This document shows positions 54,051-64,000 of a DNA stretch of 64,000 bases, piece after piece. The notes below the pieces were generated by a model. It worked only from the letters and a program-made list of their open reading frames with translations, ran no database searches and was not told the origin of the DNA. The position numbers and the translations under genes are program-made. Position 1 is the first letter of the stretch. Each line of letters opens with the position of its first letter. Source of the stretch: Isoetes taiwanensis (Eukaryota > Streptophyta > Lycopodiopsida > Isoetales > Isoetaceae); the NCBI GenBank assembly GCA_021234155.1, contig JAJEKV010000054.1, positions 8,202,655 to 8,266,654 of the forward strand. The letters are read 5' to 3'.

Positions 54051-56519
54051 TATTGATCCTAGATCTAAGAATACCATGCTACCCCACTTCTTTATGATTA
54101 TGATCAATACAACGGTAATAACCGTAGGCCCTCCATGAATCTAAATAGAAACAAGCTTCTAACAATTGTACCAGCTTAATTCACACCATCTTTCATCAAA
54201 GATCCTATTACAACATCGATCCAAGGTTAACCCTGCATTTCTGAAGACCCTGCTCCATAAATAGACAATACACCAATTATGGATAATCATGAATTCCAAT
54301 TGGATTCTCTATCACAACATCTAGGGTTGATTCTCTTGCTCCAGGCATTATTAAGAATCTTTACATACATGTACACTACTTTGATAATAAGGAGTAGTGG
54401 TTCAGACTCAGCCCTTTATTGGACTTGTTAAATATTCCATGGCCTGCCTGACTTTTCCAGAACAATGCCACTTCTCTAGAGAAAATTTTCTTCCTTAGTC
54501 TAACAACCTACATGTCCTTATTATATGAACTGCCACAATAACATGTCCTTATTATGTTATTAATTGCCACTTTTGGGTTCCACGTTTACATTCCAATTCG
54601 CAACCCATTTTTTATTAAGGAAGCTTGTGCTAATTACAATAAGCAATTTACCTTCATCAAACATATCTTAGACCACTATGTGGTAAGCTTGATAATGCTA
54701 TTGCATTCCATCTTGCTTATTCTTTCCTGAGCTAGGAAATCCTTTTCCTCCCCCTTTCAAAAAAGTTAGATAATTGAGCAATCCTTTGCTTTTGGAAGTG
54801 AATTTTAAAGGTATATGAATCCAAACTTACAACTTAACATAGAACTTATCTAATGCTCAGCTTGGATGATATACTTATAGGAGTTTTGGCCACTCCCTAA
54901 GCCCTACATATAGTGGTGTTCCTAGTCAAACCTCACTAGAACCGAAGTGTCTTGACTTGCCTATGAGCAATGAAACCCTTAAGTCTTTGCTCACACTCTT
55001 CTTATAAAGTCAAAGGTTCTAACAATCTTAATATTTGACTATAACTAGCTTCCATAGCCTAACACCCCAAGTAATGCATCATCACATTCTAAATTTGATT
55101 TGCAACTTCAATCAATGCATTGGCATAGACCACTGCATCAAAGAGACCTATGCATTGGCATAGGTCTCTTTGATGCTCAACTTGTGGCTATTTTGCTACA
55201 TATGCTAAACCAGGTGCACCTTGGACTACCACAATCGTCAGATCCATCAATCCTATGACAAGACTGTATGTTGGAGCCTCTGAACACCTCTCCTTTTGCT
55301 TATGATCGTTTATGATTGGGGGCACCTATGATTTTAAAATATAAAATACGAGTTCACCTAAGGTTGTCATGGAATATCGAGCCTCTATACGACTTTGCCT
55401 AAGGTTTTAGAATATGAAATACGGGGGCTCGAACCTCTACCAAAATAACTCAATATCCTAATAAGACTACTTTGACCAATATAGCCAGTGAGCTAACATA
55501 ATTATTTTATATCTTAAATCTATATTTCTTTTTCTAACAACCCGTTCAATTATTTTAAGGATATGGTCTATGTTTTCAAGAATTGTTATTTTTATATCCA
55601 TATCAAATCCCCCTGGAACCCCCTGTTATTGTGCTACAAAGATCACAACAGCCAAAGATGTGTAATTTGTGTGCACAGTTCTTCTATGTTGCCAAAATGT
55701 GGCAGCATCATGCCAAACAAAAAGAATAGACTGGTCCCCCAGCCTTTGGATTTGCAGATGAACTGTCTAGAGCTCTTGTTAGTTGCCAATATGGAGATAT
55801 GGTTGGCAACTTATCTCCCTGCAATGGATGGGAGCAAAGAAAGGTGAAAAGAAAGCCAGATGAGGTGTAGATGATTATGAAGGTATTGGACTGATGAACC
55901 TGCATGACAAGTGTGTATGTGATTAGCATAAATAGAACTGTTGAATGGAGGTATGATAGCAGTTCAATGAGTCTGATAGGAAATGATAAAACAGGAGTGG
56001 CTTATATGGATCAAGGGCAACTCTTGAGCAGATTATTGAATAATGGATGTGTGAAAGGATGAACCTGCATGTGACAAGATGTTTGTTAGTGCAAAGAGCT
56101 GCTGCTGTGGCAGGGATGGCAGCAGCATCATGTGTGGATATGTCTAAAAAAAATAACAAGATGCATTTGTGAGGATGAAATGTATGAGTGAATCTTTCAG
56201 ATGCTCCTGCATGGAAATCAATGACTTTAGCAATAAAAATCTAGAATTTTGGCCTTGTGTGAGCTAGAACCTGCATATATCTCACTGTTTTGCATTAATC
56301 TCAGTAGTAGATCCCTTTAGCATGAATGATACTAATTTAATCATTACTTTTGTCTAATTGAACAATCATATAAAACTAATACTCGAAGCATTTTTAAACT
56401 TACTTTTTGTCTTTTATTTTTCTGTTTTTTAGATTTTGCAAATGTGATCAACTCAAAAGCAAACTTAACTAAACTACCTACAGAATCTGACTAATTTTTA
56501 TCGAAATAAGCTTAAGGCG
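54051..56519. other. Decayed region, no gene assigned
   Basis: Probably more of element D's pol by position, but no RT or integrase motif could be read on either strand. The 94-codon plus frame at 55563-55847 has no recognised family. A near-perfect 19-bp hairpin at 55135-55176 is listed separately. Confidence 0.4.
55135..55176. repeat. Perfect 19-bp hairpin
   Basis: GCATCAAAGAGACCTATGC, loop ATTG, then its exact inverse GCATAGGTCTCTTTGATGC. AT-rich DNA around it shows no pairing continuation of similar quality. Confidence 0.9.
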
Positions 56520-57810
56520 ACACTCTGTTGCCAATACCTTTTCAGATGCAAAATATTGATGGGATTTGGCAATTCTCTTCCATCAAGAACAGACTTCAAC
56601 CAATAAGAATCTTTTTCTACTGTGCCAATCACTTCAAAAGGCCATTTCCACAGATTCTCAAACTTTGCTGCTACATCTTCCCTTGCTTTGTTCCATTTGA
56701 AAACCCATTCTCCTGTTTTGAGAATACCCCAAGCTTATGAGCAGCTTTGAATGCTACTATGTCCTTGGTTTTTTTGAGGAGAATTGCATTTTCAGCCTCA
56801 AACCTGTGTTCTTCAAGCTGCATCAATCTCACACTCTTTTCTTTTAGTGCATCCTCCATTTCTAAATTTTATTTGATAAGCCAATCTGAGGGAGGGTAAC
56901 TCAAGCTCAATGGGGACAATGGATTTTATACCATTGACAAAAGGGTGTATGCTTTGTGGGTGCCTTAATGGTAGTCCTATATGCCCAAAGATCATCATGT
57001 AGTTTCAAACGCCAATCTTTCTTGGAAATGCTAATGGTTTTTTTGAGAATTGACTTCAAAACTTTATTTGTTGACTCGGCTTGACCATTACCCTGGGGAT
57101 AGTATGCTGAACTTTTGGCATGCTTGACTTTGAGAGTAGCTACTAATAATGCAAAAGCTTGGTTTACAAATTGAATTCCCCTATTAGATATGATTTTGAA
57201 AGGAATTCCAAACCTAGCACAAATATTTTCATGGAGAAACCTTGCAGTAGTGAAAGCATTGGGCTCTCTAAGTGGAACTGCCTCAACCCATTTTGTGAAA
57301 TAATCAGTAGCCACAAGGATGAACTGATGTTGAGCTGATGAAGGGGGGTCTATGGGACCTATAAAGTCAAGTTCTTATACTTGAAATGGCTCCGGAGAGG
57401 TTATGGCAGTAAGGAAAGCTGGCTGCAACACTCTTTTGCCAAAAATTTGATACTTGTGACAACATTTAATAGCATTATAACAATCCTTAAAAAGAGTATG
57501 CCAGAAATACCCTGATCTTAATATCTTCTTGGTTGTTATATCAGCAGCAAAATGGCCTCCACAAATGCCTTCATGGCATGCATCAACGATCATTTTGGCT
57601 TCCTCTGAATCCACACATCTTAGCAGCATACCTTCCTTGTCAATTTTGCACAAGAGCTCCCTTATCAGCCTAAACTTTTTGCATTTTTCTTTGAATCTTC
57701 TCTCTTGACTGCTGGTCATGTCCTTGGGCACTTCATTGTACTCCAAATAATTCCTGATGTCAAAGGTTTTCATATAAAGCAACAAGGTTAGTAGCACAAT
57801 CATTTTCATC
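56520..57810 (-). pseudogene. Integrase of element E
   Basis: The zinc module lies in the frame 57809-57375 (HEGICGGHFAADITT ... CCHKYQ). The core, 57314-56907, starts MATDYFTKWVEAVPLREPN (catalytic D kept), has IISNRGIQF (second D is N) and YYPQGNGQAESTNKVLK (E kept). The C-terminal part (AHKLGVFS at 56740; further remnants to about 56520 reading EVIGTV and LKRYW) is frameshifted. Inactive. Confidence 0.88.
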
Positions 57811-58343
57811 TAAACCTTCCTGATCTTCATGTTCAAACAAGGCATAGGGAAGGTAGGAGCTAGGATTTTCAATTAAATTGACTACTTTCACACTGATATT
57901 GTAGGCTTGAATTTCGCAAGCCCATCTACATAGCTTAGCTTTTGGTTGTTTTTTTTGCAAAGAGGAGAGACATGGGTTTCTGCTTCATGTAAACTTGAGT
58001 GTAAGTATTTTGCAGCAAGTGGCCTTGTCTGTCTATCAAGAACATCAATGCAACTGCGCTCTTTTTAAGTCCGGGATATCTCAGTTTAGTGTCAGACCAC
58101 ATTTTGCTTGCAAAAGAAATAACATTGTCATCTTGAAGCAATGCAAATCTGGAGGTTTTAGCAAAATAGAATGGCATATAGCATCTATAATCTTGTCAAA
58201 GGATTTTTGACAAGTTTCATTCCAATCCACCAATACGTGTTTGCTTTCATTTTTTGAAAATTTTCCAACCTTTGTGAGATTGAAAATAGAACTTATAGTG
58301 TGTGAAAAGTGAGGGACATACATCCTTAAGAAGCTGGTCATAC
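57811..58343 (-). pseudogene. Gypsy RNase H of element E
   Basis: The frames 58341-58081 and 58177-57935 hold SFLRMYVPHFS, WNETCQKSFDKI, then ISFASKMWSDTKLRYPGLKK (the region of the catalytic E) and QPKAKLCRWACEIQAYNISV. The first aspartate segment reads LLQAKCGLTLN where DASxxGxG is expected, so it is degraded. Confidence 0.75.
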
Positions 58344-59087
58344 CTAGGAAACTCTTAACTTGCTTGAGTGTTTTGGAAGGAGCAGCTTCTTCAAGGCCTC
58401 TATTTTATTTTCAGCAACTTGGATACCTTTGGTAGACACTTCATGTCCCAGCAAATCCCCGTTTGAGCACAAGAAGACACATTTCTTGGGATTTAGGCTC
58501 ACACCTCCTTTTTCGCACATAGCAAATAGTTTGGTAAGATAAGCAAAATGATCCCTGCTAGAAGTGCTCAAACATAAATCTTCTAAAAAAACTCGAAATG
58601 CTATGGGAGGCATATCCTTGAAAATAGTGTCCATTGCTCTCAGAAATGTTGCTGATGCATTCATGAGTCCAAAAGGCATCTTCCTCATTGCAAATGTTCC
58701 CCATGGTGTGATAAAAGAAGTCTTGGGATGATCTTCCTCCTTGATACTGATTTGATTGAATCCTGAAAAGCCAAGAAAGAATACATTTCTTTACCTGCAA
58801 CAGCATGCAACGCTTCCTCCAAGAAGGGTAAGGGATAACAATCTTTGATAGTTGCCTTGTTCAAATCTCTATAATCAATGCAAATTCTAACTGTTTTGTT
58901 CTTTTTTTCCATAGGCACTATGCAAGACAACCATTTTGGATTTACTATCTCTGAGATCACACCAACATTTCTCCTTCTTTAAGCAGGCCAAGCAAACATG
59001 CATTTATCCTCCTTAATTTCTGCATAACAGGTTTCATGCCTTCCTTAATTTTTATTTCAAATTCACACACACCTTTGTCAACACCAA
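58344..59087 (-). pseudogene. Reverse transcriptase of element E
   Basis: Linker residues MFAWDYNELIG (near 59110) precede the RT. The frame 58960-58685 has IVNPKWLSCIVPMEKKNKTV, then RICIDYRDLNKATIKD, YPLPF and a broken KEMYSFL segment; the frame 58688-58344 has MRKMPFGLMNASATFLRAMD and, at the catalytic site, FRVFLEDLC in place of Y/FxDD (one D is E), then SLNPKKCVFL and LLGHEVSTKGI. One frameshift separates the two frames. Confidence 0.88.
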
Positions 59088-59640
59088 TCAACTCATTATA
59101 ATCCCAAGCAAACATATCCTTTTATTCATCAAAGAATTAGCAACAAAAGACTCATCTTCTTCCTTGAACAAATCTCCAACATACAATGTCCTATCTTGAC
59201 CCTCTTTGTGAACTTTTACCTCTTTTACCTGTTTTTCTTCACTTGCATTTATCACCAAGATTGGATAAAGTTGCTGTAGGTCATCTCTTTCTAAATCCTC
59301 CTCTTTTATTGCTCCGTCAGCCAGATGTTCAAGTAGAACACTCCTGCACAATGCATCTGCTTCATAATTTTGCTCTCTTGGCACAGGGCACAGTTTCCAA
59401 GACTCAAAGTTTGCTAATTCTTTCAAAGCCTTATCTCTCAGCAAGGTCATGTCTTCATTTTTGGCTTGATATTCTTCCAAGACCTGTCTACAAACCAATT
59501 GTGAGTCACCAAAAATGACAATGTTGCCCATATGTAGATGCTTGGCTTCTTGCAATCCTGCTAATGAGTGTTTGTACTCTGCCATGTTAGAGGTAATATT
59601 AGGAAAAATCCTGAAGCAATAACAGTAATGCAAGAGGCAA
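59088..59640 (-). pseudogene. Archaeal-type RNase H of element E, placed before RT
   Basis: A 181-codon open frame (59633-59088) with SNMAEYKHSLAGLQEAKHLH, IVIFGDSQLVCRQV, NEDMTLLRDKALKEL and PREQNYEADAL, the catalytic E, D and D of the second RNase H domain found in Tat elements. The first strand carrying the initial D is lost at the junction near 59640. Downstream the same stretch leads via YVGDLFKEEDE into the linker and RT, so the domain is N-terminal to RT here. Confidence 0.85.
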
Positions 59641-59654
59641 TCTCAATAGCCGAC

Positions 59655-61198
59655 TTTCTAAAACAATGTTTAGGACTACTCTCAATAAAACCCTCATCGC
59701 CATTAACATCATCTTGATCCAACACGGCACTAACATTGAAGCTTTCGGCCTGCCTACCCATCCAAAGAAATACAGAATGAACTTGGGAAGTTACTCGGAA
59801 TACCTTATAAAGAGCTCAGCTATGTCACAGACCATGAACAGAAACCAGACCTCAGTCTATGCCCACATATGCGGCCTTATTAACAACAGCAATTCTCCAA
59901 CCCCAATCTTCGTATATGGAAAAGCAGGAATCGGAAAAACGTACGTGCTCAATGCTATCTGCCTCTACATACGAGGATTGAACCAAATAACCTTACCATG
60001 TGCCACCACAGCATTGGCATCACTGTAACATCCCACCGGAAGGATTACACACTCCCTATTTCAAATACCTGTTGTCGAAAACAATATTGGAATTTATTCC
60101 CTGCTTGATCCACATTCTCCAAGGGCTGCATTGATCAACACCGCAACAGCAATCATATGGGACGAATTCCCCATGGCAAACAAAGCAGTCATAGAGGCAG
60201 TCGATATCCTCTTGCAAAACATAACAGGCATAAATAGCCCATTCGGAGGAAAACTATTCATAGCAGCTGAGGATTTTAGACAAATTGCCCCCGTCATCAA
60301 ACGAGGAGAAAAAACAGCAACAATAAACGCATCCATCATATTCTCGCACCTGTGGAAGCACTTCAAAGTCCTAGAGCTCAACGAGTCGGTAACAAACACA
60401 ACTGATCCAGACCTCATACAATTCGACGACGACATCAGAGAAGGCCGTCTACTCAATGACATTCCACTGACGTTGTTCAAGACAACAACCAAACTCGAGG
60501 ACGTTGTCAACTTCTTATATGACGCATATATACTACTAACAACCATCATATGTGAAAAGAGAGCATTCCCATCTCCAAAAAACATCCCGGTTGACAGCTT
60601 CAACATCGAAATCATACGAACGATCCTAGAAAATTCCAAAAGCTATTTTAGCATCGACAGACTCACAGAAAATGATCAGACCATCGAGGACCATTCAATG
60701 GCAACGACAAACTTCCTCAACGGCTACAAACATCTAGCACTTCCACAGCATGAACTCCAATTAAAACCCAACACCATATGCCACATCACAAAAACACTAG
60801 ACAAAGATAGAGGACTCGTATAAAATGCCAGAGTCATGGTATGCTCAATGCATGCCAAATTCGTAACTGTAAAAGTCCTAACAGGTCAACCACAATACGT
60901 CGAAAATATACACCCCATATCTCGAGTTGCCTTCTTCCACCAACCAGACAATTGGCCCTGGATAATCCACAGACGACAAGTCCCACTACGACTCGCCTAC
61001 TCAGCGACATTCCACAGTTGCCTAGGACTCACCCGCGACAAAATAGTCCTCGATTTACGAACCAAAATCTTCACACACGGACAAATATACACAATGCTCA
61101 CCCTCATACGAAGAAAAGAAGACGTCCTGATCCTCCTTGATGAGTCAAACACAAACAGAACTACAACAAACGTCGTCTACAAGGAACTACTTCCGTAA
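59655..61198 (+). pseudogene. PIF1-family helicase, Helitron type
   Basis: One plus frame is open over about 510 codons apart from two TAA codons (60026 and 60821), each one substitution from a sense codon. It starts mid-protein (TLNKTLIAINIILIQHGTNI). Motifs in order: IFVYGKAGIGKTYVLNAI (Walker A; the usual GGTGKT is AGIGKT), LPCATTALASL, IIWDEFPMANK (Walker B), FGGKLFIAAEDFRQIAPVI, KVLELNESV, LQLKPNTICHITK, then RRQVPLRLAYSATFHSCLGLT and FTHGQIYTML, the last motifs of the helicase. The Rep nuclease half of a Helitron transposase is absent. The strand is markedly C/A-rich and G-poor, unlike its neighbours. A run of 24 A begins 14 bp after the stop. Confidence 0.85.
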
Positions 61199-61211
61199 AC
61201 AAGGTGCGCAC

Positions 61212-61235
61212 AAAAAAAAAAAAAAAAAAAAAAAA
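61212..61235. repeat. A24 run after the helicase stop
   Basis: An uninterrupted run of 24 A starting 14 bp after the TAA of the helicase frame. Could be a retrocopy tail or a simple A-run. Confidence 0.9.
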
Positions 61236-61257
61236 TCCCTCTATCTCATGCCCAGGA

Positions 61258-61303
61258 TGTAGATGGAGCACCGATCCCCTCGGAGATCGATGCTCCCTCT
61301 ACA
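61258..61303. repeat. Imperfect 19-bp stem-loop
   Basis: TGTAGATGGAGCACCGATC pairs with GATCGATGCTCCCTCTACA (two mismatches) around an 8-base loop. Helitrons end in a short hairpin, but no CTRR end was identified here. Confidence 0.7.
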
Positions 61304-61308
61304 CCATG

Positions 61309-61380
61309 GGCGCGACACCGAAGGTCGTACTTGGGGGTTCGACTCCCAAGGGTGCACAGAGTGTCAGCTCCACCAGCGCC
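61309..61380 (+). other. tRNA-like nested hairpin with a perfect B box
   Basis: GGCGC pairs with GCGCC, GACAC with GTGTC, and CTTGGG with CCCAAG, nested in that order. The inner arm carries GGTTCGACTCC (61336-61346), an exact polymerase III B box. No good A box upstream. It may be a SINE head or a tRNA relic. Confidence 0.4.
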
Positions 61381-61697
61381 AAATTCTTGTTTAAATATAT
61401 AACTAAAAGTAAGATGTATTTCATTTTTTCATGGTTTTCCACTAGTATTTTAGTGATGTCATATTTTATGACTACCATGCAGTGGAAAAGCAAGTTTAAA
61501 TTTCTGGGTCTCATTTTTAGCCCTGGAGTCACAAATGGTATCGGATATTGTATACAGCCATATTTTGAGACTAGTGTTATTAGACCAAGCCAAAGTGTCA
61601 TATATGATATTTAAGTTGCGCATGCCCCATAGAGAGTCGAACTTGGTCCGTTACAGTCACTCATATTAGGTTCGTCCTCACGCATCACAAGATCAGT

Positions 61698-61848
61698 GTT
61701 GGGCAAAGTCCGGGGAATATTATAGATCAACCGGTTGAAATTGAGAAGTTGGGCAAAGTCCAGGGAACATTATAGATCAACCGGTTGAAATTGAGAAGTT
61801 GGGCAAAGTCCATGGGAACATTATAGATCAACCGGTTGAAATTGAGAA
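61698..61848. repeat. 50-bp tandem repeat, three copies
   Basis: Units begin GTTGGGCAAAGTC at 61698, 61748 and 61798. Each contains the 12-bp palindrome TCAACCGGTTGA. Confidence 0.95.
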
Positions 61849-62425
61849 TTTTCCAGTTAGTTAGTGAGTCGTAGGAAATTTTTCGGCAAGGAAATATTCC
61901 AATAGAAACCTAAAATGTTTGCACAAGACCAACCACATGTACAATATGGTAGTTGGGTCACAAAAATTGGCGCGTGGTTAATCTAGTGTTGCCACGTGTC
62001 ATGCCATTCCATCGCAGAATGGTAATTTGGGTCGCTGATTCCGCATCTCCGGTTTCCATCCGGTTAATATCAAAGATCTCTCTGTTTTTTTGGTCAATGC
62101 TTGCTCTGTTTTCTTGTTTGCCCAAGACGAACAAAAAGCTTGCTCTATTTTTCTATTGGATGCTTGGCAATAGCGATGGCAAAGCTTGGCTTCGAACAGG
62201 GCTTGGCCTACCGGTTTTGTCGGCTCTTTTTTTTTTGCATAGAAATGGTCAGTCTTGGCATACAGACAAAAGCAAAGGCTTTGCTTAGGAACAGGGCTTA
62301 GCGAAGCCAAGATTGCATTTGTTCATAAAGCAAAGGCTTAGGGACAGAGTTTGCTGCCGGAGTTTGGAGCTCTGCTTTTCAGGACGTGAAGATTCAACGG
62401 CAGTGGACTTGTTGTCGGAGTTAGA

Positions 62426-62586
62426 ACAGAGCAAACGGAGCTTTCAGGGTTTTTTCAGAGCAAACAGAGCTTTCAGGGTTTTTAGAGCAAACAGGACTTG
62501 CTCCATTTTTCAGAGCAAACAGGACTTGCTCCGTTTTTTTCAGAGCAAACAGAGCTTTCAGGGTTTTTAGAGCAAACAGAGCAAAT
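62426..62586. repeat. Minisatellite of about 30-40 bp units
   Basis: Alternating versions of CAGAGCAAACAGAGCTTTCAG and CAGAGCAAACAGGACTTGCT separated by T-runs, five or six units. Confidence 0.9.
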
Positions 62587-62657
62587 AATTAGCCCAGCCA
62601 TAGTCGAACTTCAGCGCCATAGACCACGAAGCAGGGGAAAATTTGTTCCCCAACTAC

Positions 62658-62792
62658 CATATTGTGGCTTCAAGTCACTTGGTCTGCCATTCCGGCATGA
62701 CCGGTGACCCGCTCCTGGCTAACGCCGGTCGCAGGACCCCACCGGTCCATGCCGGAATGGCATCCCAAGTGCCTTGAACCCATACAACATGG
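62658..62792. repeat. Fold-back palindrome 1
   Basis: Arms of about 50 bp from CCATATTGTGG to CCATACAACATGG fold on each other through GCCATTCCGGCATG / CATGCCGGAATGGC, with a loop containing GACCCGCTCCTGGC. Related to 63855-63982. Confidence 0.85.
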
Positions 62793-62929
62793 AAATTGGG
62801 TTCCATTTTTTGTCGGAAGATGAATTATGTGCTGCCACCTGGCATATCCCTACAATCCGGAATGGAAAGTGGGAAGCCAATTCCGTGCAGAGCAAATCTT
62901 ACAGGCTACAACCGGTTAGAACACTAACT

Positions 62930-63005
62930 ACTGTGGGATTTGAACCCACAAATCCGAGAAGGTATCATGTCAAAGATCCTGATGTGACACATCTCTACTA
63001 ATCAA
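62930..63005 (-). mobile_element. SINE- or tRNA-like relic
   Basis: Minus strand GGATTTGTGGGTTCAAATCC includes a perfect B box (GGTTCAAATCC) in a T-arm-like stem. The upstream part (GAGATGTGTCACATCAGG) does not give a convincing D-arm. Probably a SINE head. Confidence 0.35.
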
Positions 63006-63821
63006 AATGGTGGTCCAAATTTCTTGGGAGCAACTGGAAACAAAAATAAAAAGCAAGCAAATAAATGAAATGTTGTGTTCCAGGCAAAAGATCTTCTAAA
63101 ACAGTGGGATTACGACAACCTGCTTACCTACAACAGATCAACAGGTTCCATTGCCATTGCCGGAGCTTCTAAGGTTTATATATGATGGCAAAACTGAGTA
63201 AAAACCATGAACACGAAGCCTCTTTTATCTGTGCTTCCGATTCAGGCTGAGGGGTAAATGGCAGGCATGCAAGGGCATGAATGATTGCACGACTCCTACT
63301 CCTGCTCCCGCATGTCCAGTACATGGCCACGCCAAGGGATTAAGCTCGCTTCGATCGGCCGTGGAGTGACAAAAATGTCGAATGAAGAACAAAAGATTTA
63401 CAGATCTGAACAAAAGCACAAAAAACTGAAGCAAAAACACTAGGTTAAGCAAGAAACGAATAGAATCTGGCAACTACATACCTAGAAAGAAAGCCAGAAG
63501 TGAAATAGCTCGAAAGAACCTAGAGAGTTTCCTCCATAGCCCTTTATCTCCACAGTTTTACCCATGGATTGTGCGCCGGCTTCACATTCTGTATAAAGCT
63601 CAAGCAGGCGATGATTTCTCCGGAAGATGGACAAGCGGACGACGATTGCTCTGAAAGAGTAACTCTAGCTCAAAAACCATAAAAAAATCACTATATCTCG
63701 CTTTATCTCAAGAATAGACGATTCTGATGCCGATTCTGCTGAGCGCCATAGTTGAGCGCCAGAAGATGAGCCGTAGCTACCATAGCCGCCGATTGCAGGG
63801 CTCCGCCAAGGAAGGGAAAAA
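63006..63821. other. Interior between the two palindromes, no gene seen
   Basis: A minus-strand frame 63473-63225 is open for 82 codons (hydrophobic N-terminus) with no recognised family. Nothing else stands out. Confidence 0.4.
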
Positions 63822-63982
63822 AAAAACCGTCGGAAAAAAAAATGGTCTCAATTTCCATGTTGTGGTGGCATGGCCACCGGTCCCACATTCCGGTGTGGCC
63901 GGTGACCCGCTCCCGGCTGCCGCCGGTCGCAGGGCCCCACCAGTCCACACCGGAATGTGGTCCCGGTGGCATGCCACCATAG
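63822..63982. repeat. Fold-back palindrome 2 with inverted flank
   Basis: GGTGGCATGGCCACCGG ... CCACATTCCGGTGTGG folds on CCACACCGGAATGTGG ... CCGGTGGCATGCCACC. The loop matches palindrome 1 in the same orientation (GGTGACCCGCTCC, CGCCGGTCGCAGG), but the outer flank GTCGGAAAAAAAAATGG is the inverse of the flank right of palindrome 1 (62793-62815). Confidence 0.85.
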
Positions 63983-64000
63983 ATAATAACAAAGGATACC

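Larger units (their letters stand above)
56520..59640 (-). mobile_element. Tat-type Gypsy relic E
   Basis: Minus-strand pol relic, reading in order: archaeal-type RNase H, a DVFAW-like protease-RT linker, RT, Gypsy RNase H, integrase. No gag, LTRs or PBS seen. Its 5' side abuts the helicase relic at about 59650. Protein motifs (DYFTKWVEA, IDYRDLN, SNMAEYK) match the Tat lineage of plant Gypsy elements. Confidence 0.8.

Noticed and set aside
62930-63005. A functional tRNA gene
   Set aside because: The T-arm and B box are good, but acceptor and D-arm pairing are not convincing; kept only as a SINE/tRNA relic.

Overview
This is a plant nuclear sequence of the repeat-rich kind typical of a large seed-plant genome, probably an angiosperm. 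The reasons are Copia and Ty3/Gypsy chromovirus and Tat-type polyproteins, L1-type LINE, MULE with its CCHC transposase tail, Helitron-type PIF1 helicase, SINE-like B boxes and PBS sites matching plant initiator Met-tRNA. The species cannot be named from the sequence. I see no convincing intact single-copy host gene; almost everything is a nested, decayed mobile element.

Layout. 1-4835: minus-strand LTR retrotransposon A, cut by the window edge (LTR 3319-4835, PBS, leader stem-loops, ORF1 ending in a histone H3 globular domain, ORF2 of unknown function). 4836-6956: unassigned sequence with a small TIR element. 6957-9005: deleted MULE with 200-bp TIRs and a probable 9-bp target duplication. 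9006-15165: AT-rich non-genic DNA with a (TC)83 microsatellite, LINE relics, a large inverted repeat, a 54-bp satellite and a SINE-like unit. 15385-17691: Copia relic 1. 17880-33146: LINE relics, with one L1-like LINE split by the minus-strand LTR element B (18349-28271, duplication TCTGA). 33598-38822: Copia element 2 with both LTRs and duplication TGGTT. 39820-53140: plus-strand chromovirus C, 13.3 kb, duplication ACCTA. 53146-54050: end of another minus-strand chromovirus (D), which C apparently interrupted. 56520-59640: minus-strand Tat-type Gypsy relic E. 59655-61198: nearly open PIF1/Helitron helicase relic. 61199-64000: satellites, hairpins and a palindrome-bearing inverted repeat.

The central observation is that A and C, members of one LTR family (all LTRs begin TGTGACGTTCCA-like and end CGTCACA), carry two extra ORFs between the 5' LTR and gag. 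ORF1 has a basic or coiled-coil N-terminal part and a C-terminal histone H3 fold. ORF2 is an unknown protein recognisably shared by A and C. C also has gag, protease, RT, RNase H, and an integrase with a C-terminal chromodomain, so one element encodes both an H3-like histone and a chromodomain, a fold whose known ligands include H3 tails. A, B and C also carry element-specific arrays of stem-loops in their leaders. B has the LTRs, PBS, PPT, stem-loops and 3' tail of the family but no recognisable pol, and looks like a non-autonomous relative.

Caution on breaks: differences between the two LTRs of B and of C cluster at CAG/CTG (CHG) sites and look like base-calling or polishing errors at methylated cytosines. 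Some frameshifts reported here as pseudogene damage, especially in A and C, may therefore not be real.
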